From the NCBI RefSeq assembly GCF_019880305.1, contig NZ_CP082301.1, positions 3,286,001 through 3,350,000 of the forward strand: a stretch of DNA of 64,000 nucleotides, written 5' to 3'. The DNA is from Streptomyces decoyicus. GTDB taxonomy: Bacteria; Actinomycetota; Actinomycetes; Streptomycetales; Streptomycetaceae. The notes beneath the pieces are model-generated. The model was not told the origin of the DNA. It saw only the letters and a list, made by a program, of their open reading frames with translations, and did no database searches. This document shows, one piece after another, positions 28,771 to 37,447 of this stretch. The translations under genes were made by a program, and so were the position numbers. Numbering within the stretch: position 1 is the first letter of the stretch; each line of letters opens with the position of its first letter.

Positions 28771-31173
28771 GTGACCACCAGTCCAGCTGATCCCCCCACG
28801 AGCACGGGGAGGGGCGGGCAAGGCCTGAAGCTGCTCGCAGTGACCGCCTGCCCGACCGGTATCGCCCACACGTACATGGCCGCGGAGAAGCTGGCCCAGA
28901 CCGCCCGTTCCCTCGGGCACGAGATCAAGGTGGAGACCCAGGGCTCGATCGGGGCTGAGAATGTACTGTCTGACAACGATGTCAGAGACGCGGATGGCGT
29001 CATCATCGCCGCGGACAAGGATGTCGACCGCAGTCGGTTCGTCGGCAAGAAGGTCTTGGCCGTCGGGGTCGCGGAGGGCATCCGTCATCCCGAGCAGCTG
29101 ATCGAGCGCGTGCGGAGTGCGCCCGTGTACGGGGGCGAGCCGGGCGACGGGGCCGGCGGCGGCGCGGCGGCGGCTTCCGCGGGCGGTGGCACCGGTGGCG
29201 GCAAGGAACGCAGCGTCGCGTACAAGGCGCTGATGAACGGCGTCAGTTACATGATCCCGTTCGTGGTGGTCGGCGGGCTGCTGATCGCGATCTCGCTGGC
29301 GGTGGGGGGTCATGCGACGCCCGAGGGGCTGAAGATCGCCCCGGGCTCCTTCTGGGAGGACGTCAACAACATCGGCACCATCGGCTTCCAGCTGATGGTG
29401 CCGATCCTCTCCGGCTATATCGCCTATGCGATCGGCGACCGGCCCGCGCTGGTGCCGGGCATGATCGGCGGCTGGATCGCCACCCATGGCGAGTTGTACG
29501 GCATGAAGGACGCGAGCGCCGGCTTCATCGGTGGCATCGTCACGGGCTTCCTGGCCGGGTACCTGGTCGTATGGATCAAGAAGGTCAAGGTCCCCAGGTT
29601 CGCCCAGCCGATCATGCCGATCATCGTGATCCCGATCGTGGCCACGACCGCGCTCGGGCTCTTCTTCATCTACGTGCTCGGCAAGCCGATCTCGTGGGTG
29701 TTCACCCATCTCACCGGCTGGCTCAGTGGCATGACCGGGACCAGCGCGATCGTGCTGGGGGCGATCCTCGGCCTGATGATCGCGTTCGACATGGGCGGGC
29801 CGGTCAACAAGACGGCGTTTCTGTTCGGTTCGGGCTTGATCGCCTCCGGAAACCAGACGGTCATGGGCATGTGCGCCGCCGCGATCCCGGTGATGCCGCT
29901 CGGTCAGGGGCTGGCCACGCTGATCCGTCGGCACCTGTACTCCGAGCAGGAGCGGGAGACGGGGATGGCGGCGCTGTTCATGGGGCTCTTCGGGATCTCG
30001 GAGGGCGCGATCCCGTTCGCCGCGGCGCGGCCCGCGCAGGTCATTCCGGCGAACATGCTCGGTGGCGCGGTGGCCGGTGCCCTCGCGGGGATGGCCGGGG
30101 TGGCGGACGCGGTGCCGCACGGTGGGCCGCTCGTGGCGGTGCTGGGTGCGGTCGACGGGGTGCCGATGTTCTTCGTCGCCGTGGTGATCGGAGCGGTGGT
30201 GACGGCGCTGACGACGGTGGCGCTGGTGGATGTCGCGGAGCGGAGGAAGAGCGGGGCGCGGGCCGGTGCCGGGGGCGGTGCCGGGGTCGTGGCTGCCACT
30301 GACGCCGCGGGGGCGGCCGGCGGGGCGTCGTCGATGGTGGCGGAGCCAGTGGTTGCGGAGCCTGGGGTGGCGGAGCCGGTGCTTACGGAGCCTGGAGTGG
30401 CGGAGCCGGTGGTTGCGGAATCCGTGGTTGCGGAATCCGTGGTTGCCGGGGGCGGCGAGGGGGCCGGGGCTGAGGCCGCGGACGGTGGTGCGTCCCGTAC
30501 GGCGGTGGCGGTTGCCTCGGTCCCGGGGCCGGCCACTGCGACCGGGCAGCGGCCGGCCGGCGGGGCAGACGACATAGATGACGTCGATATTGATGGCGTC
30601 GACACCGATGGCAACGATGTCAGCAGGGACGGTCACGGCGCCGACGGCGGCCGCGGCAACAACAGTGACAGCGACAGCAGCAGCAACAGCAACAGCGGCG
30701 ACAGTGCCCCCGCCGCCGAGGTTCTCTCCGGCTATCTGACCGAGCAGACCGTCAAGACGCAGCTCGATGCCGGCGGGAAGGAGGCGGCGATCCGCGAGAT
30801 GGCCGAGCTGGCGGCCGGCACCGGCAAGGTGACGGACGTCGACGAACTGGTCCGGGTGGCGCTGGCACGTGAGGCGCAGGGCACCACCGGGCTCGGTGAG
30901 GAGATCGCCATCCCGCATGCCAAGACGGACGCGGTGACCGCTCCGGTCGTCGGCTTCGCGCGATCGGCGGAGGGTATCGACTGGGGTTCGCCGGACGGCA
31001 CGCTCGCCAAGCTGGTCTTCATGATCTCGGTACCGGAGGCGGCGTCCGGGGATGAGCATCTGCGCATCCTGGCGCTGCTGTCGCGGAAGCTGATGGATGC
31101 GGACTTCCGGGCACGTCTACAGGGTGCGGAGGACAAGGCGGCGATTCTGCACGCCCTCGGCGAGATCCGCTAG
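28771..31173 (+). CDS. Fused PTS permease, fructose/mannose type, order IIB-IIC-IIA
   Basis: 800 residues. IIB (about 18-115) has the phosphorylated Cys27 in T-A-C-P-T-G-I-A-H. IIC (about 150-490) is a membrane channel of about nine or ten segments of the fructose family. A 200-residue disordered linker follows, first with tandem E-P-V-V-A-type repeats, then acidic Asp/Ser/Asn-rich. IIA (about 650-800) has its phosphorylated His in I-P-H-A-K. The protein imports and phosphorylates a hexose, probably fructose. The GTG at 28771 has AAGGAG 7 nt upstream. Unlike fruA loci, no fruK or fruR adjoins it; mannose genes lie downstream on the other strand, so mannose is an alternative substrate. Confidence 0.9.
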   Translation: MTTSPADPPTSTGRGGQGLKLLAVTACPTGIAHTYMAAEKLAQTARSLGHEIKVETQGSIGAENVLSDNDVRDADGVIIAADKDVDRSRFVGKKVLAVGVAEGIRHPEQLIERVRSAPVYGGEPGDGAGGGAAAASAGGGTGGGKERSVAYKALMNGVSYMIPFVVVGGLLIAISLAVGGHATPEGLKIAPGSFWEDVNNIGTIGFQLMVPILSGYIAYAIGDRPALVPGMIGGWIATHGELYGMKDASAGFIGGIVTGFLAGYLVVWIKKVKVPRFAQPIMPIIVIPIVATTALGLFFIYVLGKPISWVFTHLTGWLSGMTGTSAIVLGAILGLMIAFDMGGPVNKTAFLFGSGLIASGNQTVMGMCAAAIPVMPLGQGLATLIRRHLYSEQERETGMAALFMGLFGISEGAIPFAAARPAQVIPANMLGGAVAGALAGMAGVADAVPHGGPLVAVLGAVDGVPMFFVAVVIGAVVTALTTVALVDVAERRKSGARAGAGGGAGVVAATDAAGAAGGASSMVAEPVVAEPGVAEPVLTEPGVAEPVVAESVVAESVVAGGGEGAGAEAADGGASRTAVAVASVPGPATATGQRPAGGADDIDDVDIDGVDTDGNDVSRDGHGADGGRGNNSDSDSSSNSNSGDSAPAAEVLSGYLTEQTVKTQLDAGGKEAAIREMAELAAGTGKVTDVDELVRVALAREAQGTTGLGEEIAIPHAKTDAVTAPVVGFARSAEGIDWGSPDGTLAKLVFMISVPEAASGDEHLRILALLSRKLMDADFRARLQGAEDKAAILHALGEIR

Positions 31174-31180
31174 GGGCTGG

Positions 31181-31231
31181 GCGGACATTCCGCGAGAGCG
31201 GACATTCCGCGAGAGCGGACATTCCGCGAGA
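31181..31231. repeat. Three perfect 17-bp tandem repeats just after the PTS stop
   Basis: Three exact copies of a 17-bp unit (31181-31197, 31198-31214, 31215-31231). Each contains the palindrome GCGGA-cat-TCCGC, so three small hairpins can form. The segment just after the array (GAGATCCACTAGGG) nearly repeats the PTS stop region (GAGATCCGCTAGGG), as if the gene end had been copied. The rest of 31232-31545 has degenerate GTGAGCGA-type repeats and no gene. Confidence 0.9.
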
Positions 31232-31545
31232 TCCACTAGGGCGTGGGCGAACACATCCCGTAGGGGGTGCGAGCGCCCCCTCGGGGCCACAACGCAGCGG
31301 TCCTGGGGCGGTATTCCCGATTCTCGTGGTCGACCGCGTGAGCGACATCTGTGCGGCTCACCACGTGAGCGGCACCCCTGCGCCCCACCATGTGAGCGAG
31401 ATGCAATGTGGTCCGCCAGGGGGGCGAGGATCCTGTGGCCCGCCGGGTGAGCGAGGATCCTGTGGCCGAGCGCGTGAATGACATTGCCGTGGCTCGCCAC
31501 GCGATGAACGGGCCGTGATCGATCCGCTTGGCGCCGTACGACAGC

Positions 31546-31576
31546 GGCCCCCGCACTCGTCAGGAGTGCGGGGGCC
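31546..31576. terminator. Bidirectional terminator between PTS and cation efflux genes
   Basis: GGCCCCCGCACTC (31546-31558) and GAGTGCGGGGGCC (31564-31576) form a perfect 13-bp stem with a 5-nt loop between two convergent genes, 18 nt after the stop of the cation efflux gene. Confidence 0.85.
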
Positions 31577-31594
31577 GTTCGATCATGGGGTGGC

Positions 31595-32554
31595 TCAGTG
31601 CCCGCCCGGCGTCTTCGACGGGTCGGTGCCCGCAGCGGCCGCGGCCTCGTCGTAGATGTCCGGCTCCAGGTAGATGACCCGGGCGATCGGCACGGCCTCG
31701 CGGATTCGGACCTCGGCGGCGTTGATGGCCTCCGCGATCTGAGTGGCGGTGCCGTCGTGCTTGACCGCGATCTTGGCGGCGACCAGCAGCTCGTCGGGGC
31801 CGAGGTGGAGCGTGCGCATGTGGATGACCCGGGTGACGACATCGCCGTCGGCGACCGCGGCACGGATCTGGGCGATCTGCTCGGGGCCGGCGGCCTCGCC
31901 CAGCAGCAGCGACTTGGTCTCGGCGGCCAGGATCAGGGCGATCAGCACCAGCAGCGCGCCGATGCACATCGTGCCGATGCCGTCCCAGATGCCGTTGCCG
32001 GTGGCGAGGGTGAGGCCGACGCCGCCCAGCGCGAGCACCAGACCGACCAGCGCGCCGAAGTCCTCCAGCAGGACGACCGGCAGCTCGGGGGCCTTGGCGC
32101 GGCGTACGAACTGGGTCCAGGTCTGCTTGCCGCGCAGCTCGTTGGACTCCTTGATCGCCGTACGGAAGGAGAAGCCCTCGGCGATGATCGCGAAGACCAG
32201 GACGCCGACCGGCCAGTACCAGTTGTCCAGCTTGTGCGGCTCGTGGATCTTCTCGTAGCCCTCGTAGAGCGCGAAGACGCCGCCGATGGTGAACAGGACG
32301 ATGGAGACGAGGAAGCCGTAGATGTAGCGCTCGCGGCCGTAGCCGAAGGGGTGCTCGGCGGTCGCCGCGCGCTTGGCCTTCTTGCCTCCGAGCAGCAGCA
32401 GGCCCTGGTTGCCGGAGTCCGCGATGGAGTGCACACCTTCGGCCAGCATCGAGGACGAGCCGCTGAAGGCGAACGCCACGAACTTCGCTGCGGCAATCGC
32501 CAGGTTGGCGCCCAGCGCCGCAACGATCGCCTTTGTCCCGCCTGATGCGCTCAT
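31595..32554 (-). CDS. Cation diffusion facilitator family transporter
   Basis: 319 residues with about five or six membrane segments in the first 215. The CDF signature H-S-I-A-D-S (about residues 42-47) carries the metal-site His/Asp pair in the second helix; a second site is in the E-D-F-G-A-L-V-G segment. The soluble C-terminal domain (about 225-310) has the ferredoxin-like pattern of CDF regulators. The family exports Zn, Co, Fe or Mn by proton exchange; the metal cannot be told. ATG 32554 follows a GGAAGGGA-rich stretch. It lies downstream of manA on the same strand, 366 bp away. Confidence 0.92.
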   Translation of the reverse strand: MSASGGTKAIVAALGANLAIAAAKFVAFAFSGSSSMLAEGVHSIADSGNQGLLLLGGKKAKRAATAEHPFGYGRERYIYGFLVSIVLFTIGGVFALYEGYEKIHEPHKLDNWYWPVGVLVFAIIAEGFSFRTAIKESNELRGKQTWTQFVRRAKAPELPVVLLEDFGALVGLVLALGGVGLTLATGNGIWDGIGTMCIGALLVLIALILAAETKSLLLGEAAGPEQIAQIRAAVADGDVVTRVIHMRTLHLGPDELLVAAKIAVKHDGTATQIAEAINAAEVRIREAVPIARVIYLEPDIYDEAAAAAGTDPSKTPGGH

Positions 32555-32711
32555 AAGTGCCGCATGTCCCTTCCGTCGTCCGGCTTTACCGCCGCTTTAA
32601 TGCTGCTGCGGCGGTCATTGTTGCAGCCCGGTCCCCGGCAGCCGCCATGAGGCCACCTGACGGACGGCTTCCGGCACCGGGCGCGCGCTTCCGGTGAGCG
32701 GGGAGCCCTCC

Positions 32712-32826
32712 CGATGCGTGCCCGTCTGTGCCGCAGGTCCGATGCGTGCCCGTCCGTGCCCGCAGGTCCGATGCGTGCCCGTCTGTGCCCGCAGGTCCGA
32801 TGCGTGCCCGTCCGTGCCCGCCGGTC
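32712..32826. repeat. Four tandem repeats of about 29 bp
   Basis: Units start at 32712, 32740, 32769 and 32798, each with CGATGCGTGCCCGTC followed by TGTGCCC and GCAGGTC-like ends. The spacing is 28 or 29 bp and the last unit is partly diverged. They lie in the 366-bp gap between the cation efflux gene and manA (32555-32920), which shows no coding frame. Confidence 0.9.
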
Positions 32827-32920
32827 TGTCCTGCCCCGGCCCCCGGCAACGGCCGTCGGCCTGTCCCGCCCCTCGGCAACGGCCGCCGAGCGCGAGGAGG
32901 ACTCCCCAGGGGAGAACCCG

Positions 32921-34198
32921 CTAGGCCACCACCGTCGCACGGAAGAGCGTGCCCTCCCCGGTGAGCGTGAGGTGCTCACCGGCCCGTACGAAGGCGGACT
33001 CGCCGGGCGCCAGAGTCAGTTCGGCACCGGCACCGGCACCGGCGCCGGCGCCGGCGCCGGCACCTGCACCGTCTCCGCCATTGGCTTTGGCACCGTCCCC
33101 GGCGCCGGCCTCCCCGTCCCGCAGCCGGACCGTGCCCGCCGTGCACAGCAGGATCTGCGGCGTACGCGAGACCAGCGGGCGCGGTGCGGCGCCGGGGGCC
33201 AGGACGAAGCGGGAGAGCCGGAACTCGTCGATGGGGGTCTCGTAGATCTCCTCGCCGTCCACCGCCTCAGGGCGCAGCACGCCCGCGTCGCCGGCCTCGA
33301 AGCGGACCACCCGCAGCAGCTCCGGCACGTCGACGTGCTTGGGGGTCAGACCGCAGCGCAGCACATTGTCCGAGTTGGCCATCAGCTCGACGCCGAGGCC
33401 GTTCAGGTAGGCGTGCGGGATGCCGGCGCCGAGGAACAGCGCCTCGCCGGGCTGGAGTTGGACGTGGTTGAGCAGCATGGCGGCGAGCACGCCGGGGTCG
33501 CCCGGGTAGTGGTGGGCGATGCCCGCGTACGCGGCGTAGTCGTCGGCGTGCGGGCCGCCCTTGGCCGCCAGCCGGCCGGCGGCGACGGCGGCCCGCTCGA
33601 CGGTGTCGGCGATCGCGTGGTGCTCGGCGCTCAGTACGGCGGTGAGCACCTCGCGCAGCGCGTCCTCCTCCGGGCTGGCGCGCAGGATGTCGACGTAGGG
33701 CTTGAGGTCGTCGACGCCCAGGCCCGCCAGGAGGTCCGCGGCCTGCGCGGGGTGCCGGAAGCCGCACAGGCCGTCGAAGGGGGTGAGCGCGACGATCAGC
33801 TCGGGCTTGTGGTTGGCGTCCTTGTAGTTGCGGTGGCCGGCGTCGATCGGGACGCCGCGCCGCTCCTCGTCGGCGAAGCCCTCCTTGGCCTGCGCCAGGT
33901 CGGGGTGGACCTGGAGGGAGAGCGGCGAGCCCGCCGCGAGCAGCTTGAGCAGGAAGGGCAGCCGGGGGCCGAAGGCGCGGACCGTGTCGGCGCCGAGTTC
34001 GGCCTCGGGGGCGGCGTCGATGACCTCGGCCAGGGAGACGGGGCCCGCGCCGCGGTCGATGCGGGAGGGGGCGCCGGGGTGGGCGCCCATCCACATCTCG
34101 GCCTGCGGTTCGCCGGTCGGTGCGGTGCCGAGGAGCTCCGGGAGGGCGGTGGTGGAACCCCAGGCGTAGGGGCGCACGGTGTTGGCGAGGCGGTCCAT
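32921..34198 (-). CDS. manA: Mannose-6-phosphate isomerase, class I
   Basis: 425 residues. It interconverts fructose-6-phosphate and mannose-6-phosphate. The zinc-binding motifs are present: S-L-Q-V-H-P-D (about 93-99) and the D-A-N-H-K-P-E segment (about 127-133), with the cupin-like body and the C-terminal strand S-A-F-V-R-A-G-E. Near the C-terminus a low-complexity insertion of alternating Gly-Ala (bases 33023-33070) interrupts a surface loop between R-D-G-E and L-T-L-A-P-G. The gene follows an SIS isomerase-like gene by 80 bp in a manB-trm112-SIS-manA cluster, so mannose-1-phosphate for GDP-mannose is the likely end product. Confidence 0.95.
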   Translation of the reverse strand: MDRLANTVRPYAWGSTTALPELLGTAPTGEPQAEMWMGAHPGAPSRIDRGAGPVSLAEVIDAAPEAELGADTVRAFGPRLPFLLKLLAAGSPLSLQVHPDLAQAKEGFADEERRGVPIDAGHRNYKDANHKPELIVALTPFDGLCGFRHPAQAADLLAGLGVDDLKPYVDILRASPEEDALREVLTAVLSAEHHAIADTVERAAVAAGRLAAKGGPHADDYAAYAGIAHHYPGDPGVLAAMLLNHVQLQPGEALFLGAGIPHAYLNGLGVELMANSDNVLRCGLTPKHVDVPELLRVVRFEAGDAGVLRPEAVDGEEIYETPIDEFRLSRFVLAPGAAPRPLVSRTPQILLCTAGTVRLRDGEAGAGDGAKANGGDGAGAGAGAGAGAGAGAELTLAPGESAFVRAGEHLTLTGEGTLFRATVVA

Positions 34199-34278
34199 GG
34201 GGCTACTGCTTCCTCAGGGGCGTACGTGGCTGCGGAGTCATGCGGCCGGTCTGCGGGGTGCGGACCGGCCGTCAATGA

Positions 34279-35415
34279 TCACCCGGTGCCGGCGAGCGCC
34301 AGGTAAACGGCGCCGAAATCCACGATGGCGAGTAGTTCCGCGGCCTTCTCCAGATCGCTGCCGGAGTCCGGTTCCAGTTCGCTGACGGCGGTGTCGCGCT
34401 CCTCGGCGAGCGCCTGGGCGGCGCGGGTGGCGGACAGCGGGCCCGGCTCCTGCTCGCGCAGCAGCACGACCCTGGCGTGCATCGCGGCGGGCTGCTCGAC
34501 ACGGTCGCGGAAGAAGTCGTCCGGGTCGGCGCCGGCGGCCAGGGCACCGGCGAGCAGGGTGCGGTGGGTGGTGAGCGCTTCGGGAAGCTCGGCGGCGAGG
34601 GCGGGGCGTCCGGCGAGCCCGGCCAGCTCCGTGGCGAAGTGCCGGCCGACGGCGCCGGCGACGGTGCCTTCCGTCCAGATCAGCGGGAAGGAGTCGGCGA
34701 GTTCGGCGGCGAGTGTCTTGGCGGGGTTGGTGTACGTCGGGATGGCCGGGCCGCAGCGTTCGGCGAGCTGGTCGAGGCGGTCGGCGAGTTTGCCCAGGTC
34801 CTCCGGCGGGGCGCTGAGCAGGCCGATCCGGTCGGCGAGCGCGAGCAGCGGGATGAGCACCGACCAGAGGGTGCCGGGGGCGGCAGGCGGGGCGCCCTCG
34901 ACGTCGAATTCGGCGTCGTAGGGGGTGGTCGCCAGCGGGACGGCGAGGCCGCGGGCCTGGATGACGGCGTCGGCGAGCGGTCCGCCGGCCGGGGTGACGG
35001 CGACGACGGCGCAGCCGCGGCGGTAGGCCTGCTCGACCAGCTCGGCGAGGCCGGGGTCGGCGGCGTCCGGGCCGGGGAGCAGCAGCAGGTCCAGGGGGCC
35101 GGCCCAGCCGGGCAGGGTCCAGCGCAGCGCGCCGGGCAGCGGTGCGACGCCCGTGGGCGGGATGAGCGTGACCGGGCAGCTGCCGCCGCCGAGGGCCTTG
35201 AGGAGGTCGGCGACACCGGCCGCGGCCGGGCCGGGCCCGGCGACGAGCACGGCGCGCGGCCGCCCGTCGGGGGTGAGTTCGGGGATGCCGGATTCGACGG
35301 CGCTGCGGGCGGCGGTGCGGACCCGGGCGCCGGATTCGGCGACGCCGCGCAGCAGACCGAAGCGGTCTGCGCCCGCCAGTGCGTCAGGGGTGTCGAGGAG
35401 TGACTCGTCGAGCAT
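34279..35415 (-). CDS. SIS domain protein, phosphoglucose/phosphomannose isomerase-like
   Basis: 378 residues. It has an N-terminal SIS-type nucleotide or sugar-phosphate fold (about 30-200), with the G-P-G-P-A glycine-rich turn and a V-A-V-T-P-A-G-G strand, and a C-terminal PGI-like domain (about 210-378) with T-Y-T-N-P-A-K and I-W-T-E-G. Related proteins are annotated bifunctional phosphoglucose/phosphomannose isomerases, but the catalytic residues are not clear enough to claim activity. The start M-L-D-E-S at 35415 has GGAGG 12 nt upstream; an upstream reading to 35679 is rejected. It lies between a Trm112-like gene (77 bp away) and manA, which supports a mannose-related role. Confidence 0.8.
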   Translation of the reverse strand: MLDESLLDTPDALAGADRFGLLRGVAESGARVRTAARSAVESGIPELTPDGRPRAVLVAGPGPAAAGVADLLKALGGGSCPVTLIPPTGVAPLPGALRWTLPGWAGPLDLLLLPGPDAADPGLAELVEQAYRRGCAVVAVTPAGGPLADAVIQARGLAVPLATTPYDAEFDVEGAPPAAPGTLWSVLIPLLALADRIGLLSAPPEDLGKLADRLDQLAERCGPAIPTYTNPAKTLAAELADSFPLIWTEGTVAGAVGRHFATELAGLAGRPALAAELPEALTTHRTLLAGALAAGADPDDFFRDRVEQPAAMHARVVLLREQEPGPLSATRAAQALAEERDTAVSELEPDSGSDLEKAAELLAIVDFGAVYLALAGTG

Positions 35416-35492
35416 GGTGGGCGCGGCCTCCGATCGCCGGTACGGGCGGGGGGAACGCCGGGCGGTGCCGGGACGGGCCCGGCGGCGCCCGG

Positions 35493-35723
35493 TCAGGCGG
35501 AGCTGGGGGTGCCGCCCATGACCTGCGGGCCATGGGGGCGGGCCTCGTCGACGAGGAGAACGGGGATGCCGTCCCGGACGGGGTAGGCGAGGCCGCAGTC
35601 GCCGGAGGTGCAGAGCAGCTCGGGCTCGGCGGCGGAGTCCGCAGGGTCTCCGGTGCGGTCCTCGAGGGGAGCATGGCACGCCGGGCAGGCAAGGATCTGG
35701 ATCAGGCTGGCGTCGACCGGCAT
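35493..35723 (-). CDS. Trm112 family zinc-ribbon protein
   Basis: 76 residues. C-P-A-C-H (Cys13, Cys16) and C-T-S-G-D-C (Cys37, Cys42-type) form a short zinc ribbon of the Trm112/YcaR type, followed by Y-P-V-R-D-G-I-P-V-L-L-V-D-E-A-R. In eukaryotes Trm112 activates methyltransferases; the bacterial role is unsettled. AAGGAG is 6 nt before the ATG. A far longer reading (to 37211) overlaps manB and is not real. It belongs to the mannose cluster, 188 bp after manB. Confidence 0.85.
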   Translation of the reverse strand: MPVDASLIQILACPACHAPLEDRTGDPADSAAEPELLCTSGDCGLAYPVRDGIPVLLVDEARPHGPQVMGGTPSSA

Positions 35724-35911
35724 GGAGACTGCTCCTTCGGGGTGGTTACGGCTTGGCCAGCGTACCGCCGGACCGGGGGCGGGGGCGTGCTCCGCGGGAT
35801 TCGGGGTGGTGGGAGGAGTGCCGGGCGGCAGGGACGGTGCTCCTGCCGCCCGGAACCCACCGGAGCCTGCCTCCGGCCCGGCACCCGGCCCGGCGCGGCC
35901 CGTGCCGGGAC

Positions 35912-37270
35912 TCAGGCGCGGATGATCGCCAGTGCCTCGTCGCGGGTCCGTTCGGCGGTCTGGGTGTCGCGGGCCTCGACGTTCAGCCGGAGCAGTGGCT
36001 CGGTGTTGGAGGCGCGGACGTTGAACCACCAGTTGTCGGCGGTGACGGTCAGTCCGTCCAGCTCGTCGAGGGTGACGCCCTCGCGGTTCTCGTAGGCCGC
36101 CTTGATCGCGGCGAGCCGGCCGGCCTGGTCGTCGACGGTGCTGTTGATCTCGCCGGAGGCCGCGTAGCGGTCGTACTGCGCGACCAGCTGGGAGAGCGGT
36201 CCTTCCTGGCCGCCGAGGGCCGCCAGGACGTGCATCGCGGCGAGCATGCCGGTGTCGGCGTTCCAGAAGTCGCGGAAGTAGTAGTGCGCGGAGTGCTCGC
36301 CGCCGAAGATCGCGCCGGTCTTGGCCATCTCCTCCTTGATGAAGGAGTGCCCGACGCGGGTGCGGACCGGCTTGCCGCCGTTCTCCTTGACGACCTCCGG
36401 CACCGACCAGGAGGTGATCAGGTTGTGGATGACCGTGCCGCCGGGGTGCTTGGCCAGCTCGCGGGCGGCGACCAGGGCGGTGATCGCGGACGGCGGGACC
36501 GGGTCGCCGTTCTCGTCGACGACGAAGCAGCGGTCGGCGTCGCCGTCGAAGGCGAGGCCCAGGTCGGCGCCGGTCTCGCGCACCCGTGCCTGGAGGTCGA
36601 CGATGTTCTTGGGATCCAGCGGGTTGGCCTCGTGGTTGGGGAACGAGCCGTCCAACTCGAAGTACATCGCGTCCAGTTCGAGCGGCAGGCCGTCGAAGAC
36701 GGTCGGTACGGTGTGCCCGCCCATGCCGTTGCCCGCGTCCACCACGACCTTCAGCGGGCGGATGCCGCTCAGGTCCACCAGGCCGCGCAAGTGGGCGGCG
36801 TAGTCGCCGAGGACGTCGCGTTGGGTGACGGTGCCCGGTTGGGCGGCCGGCTTCGGGGCGCCCTCGTCGGACCACCGCTCGACCAGCGCGCGGATATCGG
36901 CGAGACCGGTGTCCTGGCCGACCGGCGCCGCGCCCGCGCGGCACATCTTGATGCCGTTGTACTGGGCGGGGTTGTGCGAGGCGGTGAACATGGCGCCGGG
37001 CAGGCCCAGTGCGCCGCTGGCGAAGTACAGCTCGTCGGTCGAGCAGAGACCGATCTCCGTGACGTCCGCGCCGCGGGCCGCGGCGCCGCGGGCGAAGGCC
37101 CCGGACAGGCCGGGCGAGGAGGGCCGCATGTCGTGCCCGATCACGATCGCGTCCGCGGCGGTGATCTCTGCGAAGGCCGCCCCGAACAGCTCGGCCAGCG
37201 CCTCGTCCCACTGGGTGGGGACGACGCCGCGCACGTCGTACGCCTTCACGATCTGCGACAGATCAGTCAC
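35912..37270 (-). CDS. manB: Phosphomannomutase / phosphoglucomutase
   Basis: 452 residues. It interconverts mannose-6-phosphate and mannose-1-phosphate through a phospho-Ser intermediate. The active serine loop is T-A-S-H-N-P; the metal loop is D-G-D-A-D-R; the sugar-binding loop is G-G-E-H-S-A-H; and the phosphate-binding end is R-A-S-N-T-E-P. The GTG at 37270 begins M-T-D-L-S-Q-I-V-K-A-Y-D-V-R-G as in the family and has AGGAGG 8 nt upstream; the longer reading to 37327 is not needed. First of the mannose cluster, likely cotranscribed with the next three genes and possibly with the DUF3499 gene upstream. Confidence 0.95.
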   Translation of the reverse strand: MTDLSQIVKAYDVRGVVPTQWDEALAELFGAAFAEITAADAIVIGHDMRPSSPGLSGAFARGAAARGADVTEIGLCSTDELYFASGALGLPGAMFTASHNPAQYNGIKMCRAGAAPVGQDTGLADIRALVERWSDEGAPKPAAQPGTVTQRDVLGDYAAHLRGLVDLSGIRPLKVVVDAGNGMGGHTVPTVFDGLPLELDAMYFELDGSFPNHEANPLDPKNIVDLQARVRETGADLGLAFDGDADRCFVVDENGDPVPPSAITALVAARELAKHPGGTVIHNLITSWSVPEVVKENGGKPVRTRVGHSFIKEEMAKTGAIFGGEHSAHYYFRDFWNADTGMLAAMHVLAALGGQEGPLSQLVAQYDRYAASGEINSTVDDQAGRLAAIKAAYENREGVTLDELDGLTVTADNWWFNVRASNTEPLLRLNVEARDTQTAERTRDEALAIIRA

Positions 37271-37447
37271 AGCCAGCCCTCCTGGAGAGTCTCTACGGAC
37301 TTCCAACCTACCCGGGCTGCTCCGCATGTGGGCCGTGCATCTCTGCCATTGCCGGGCGCGGCGCCGCTGCCGGTCGGGTCCGCCGTGCGGGGCGGGCGGC
37401 GGGCCGTCGCCGCGGGGCCGCGAGCGGGCCCAAAAGGGCCGCCCCGC

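Noticed and set aside
28528..31059. 843-codon minus-strand open frame opposite the PTS gene
   Set aside because: The plus strand encodes an unmistakable IIB-IIC-IIA protein; the other frame is low-complexity Arg/His-rich.
32712..32826. CRISPR array
   Set aside because: Repeats are directly adjacent without unique spacers and are not palindromic; this is a plain tandem repeat.
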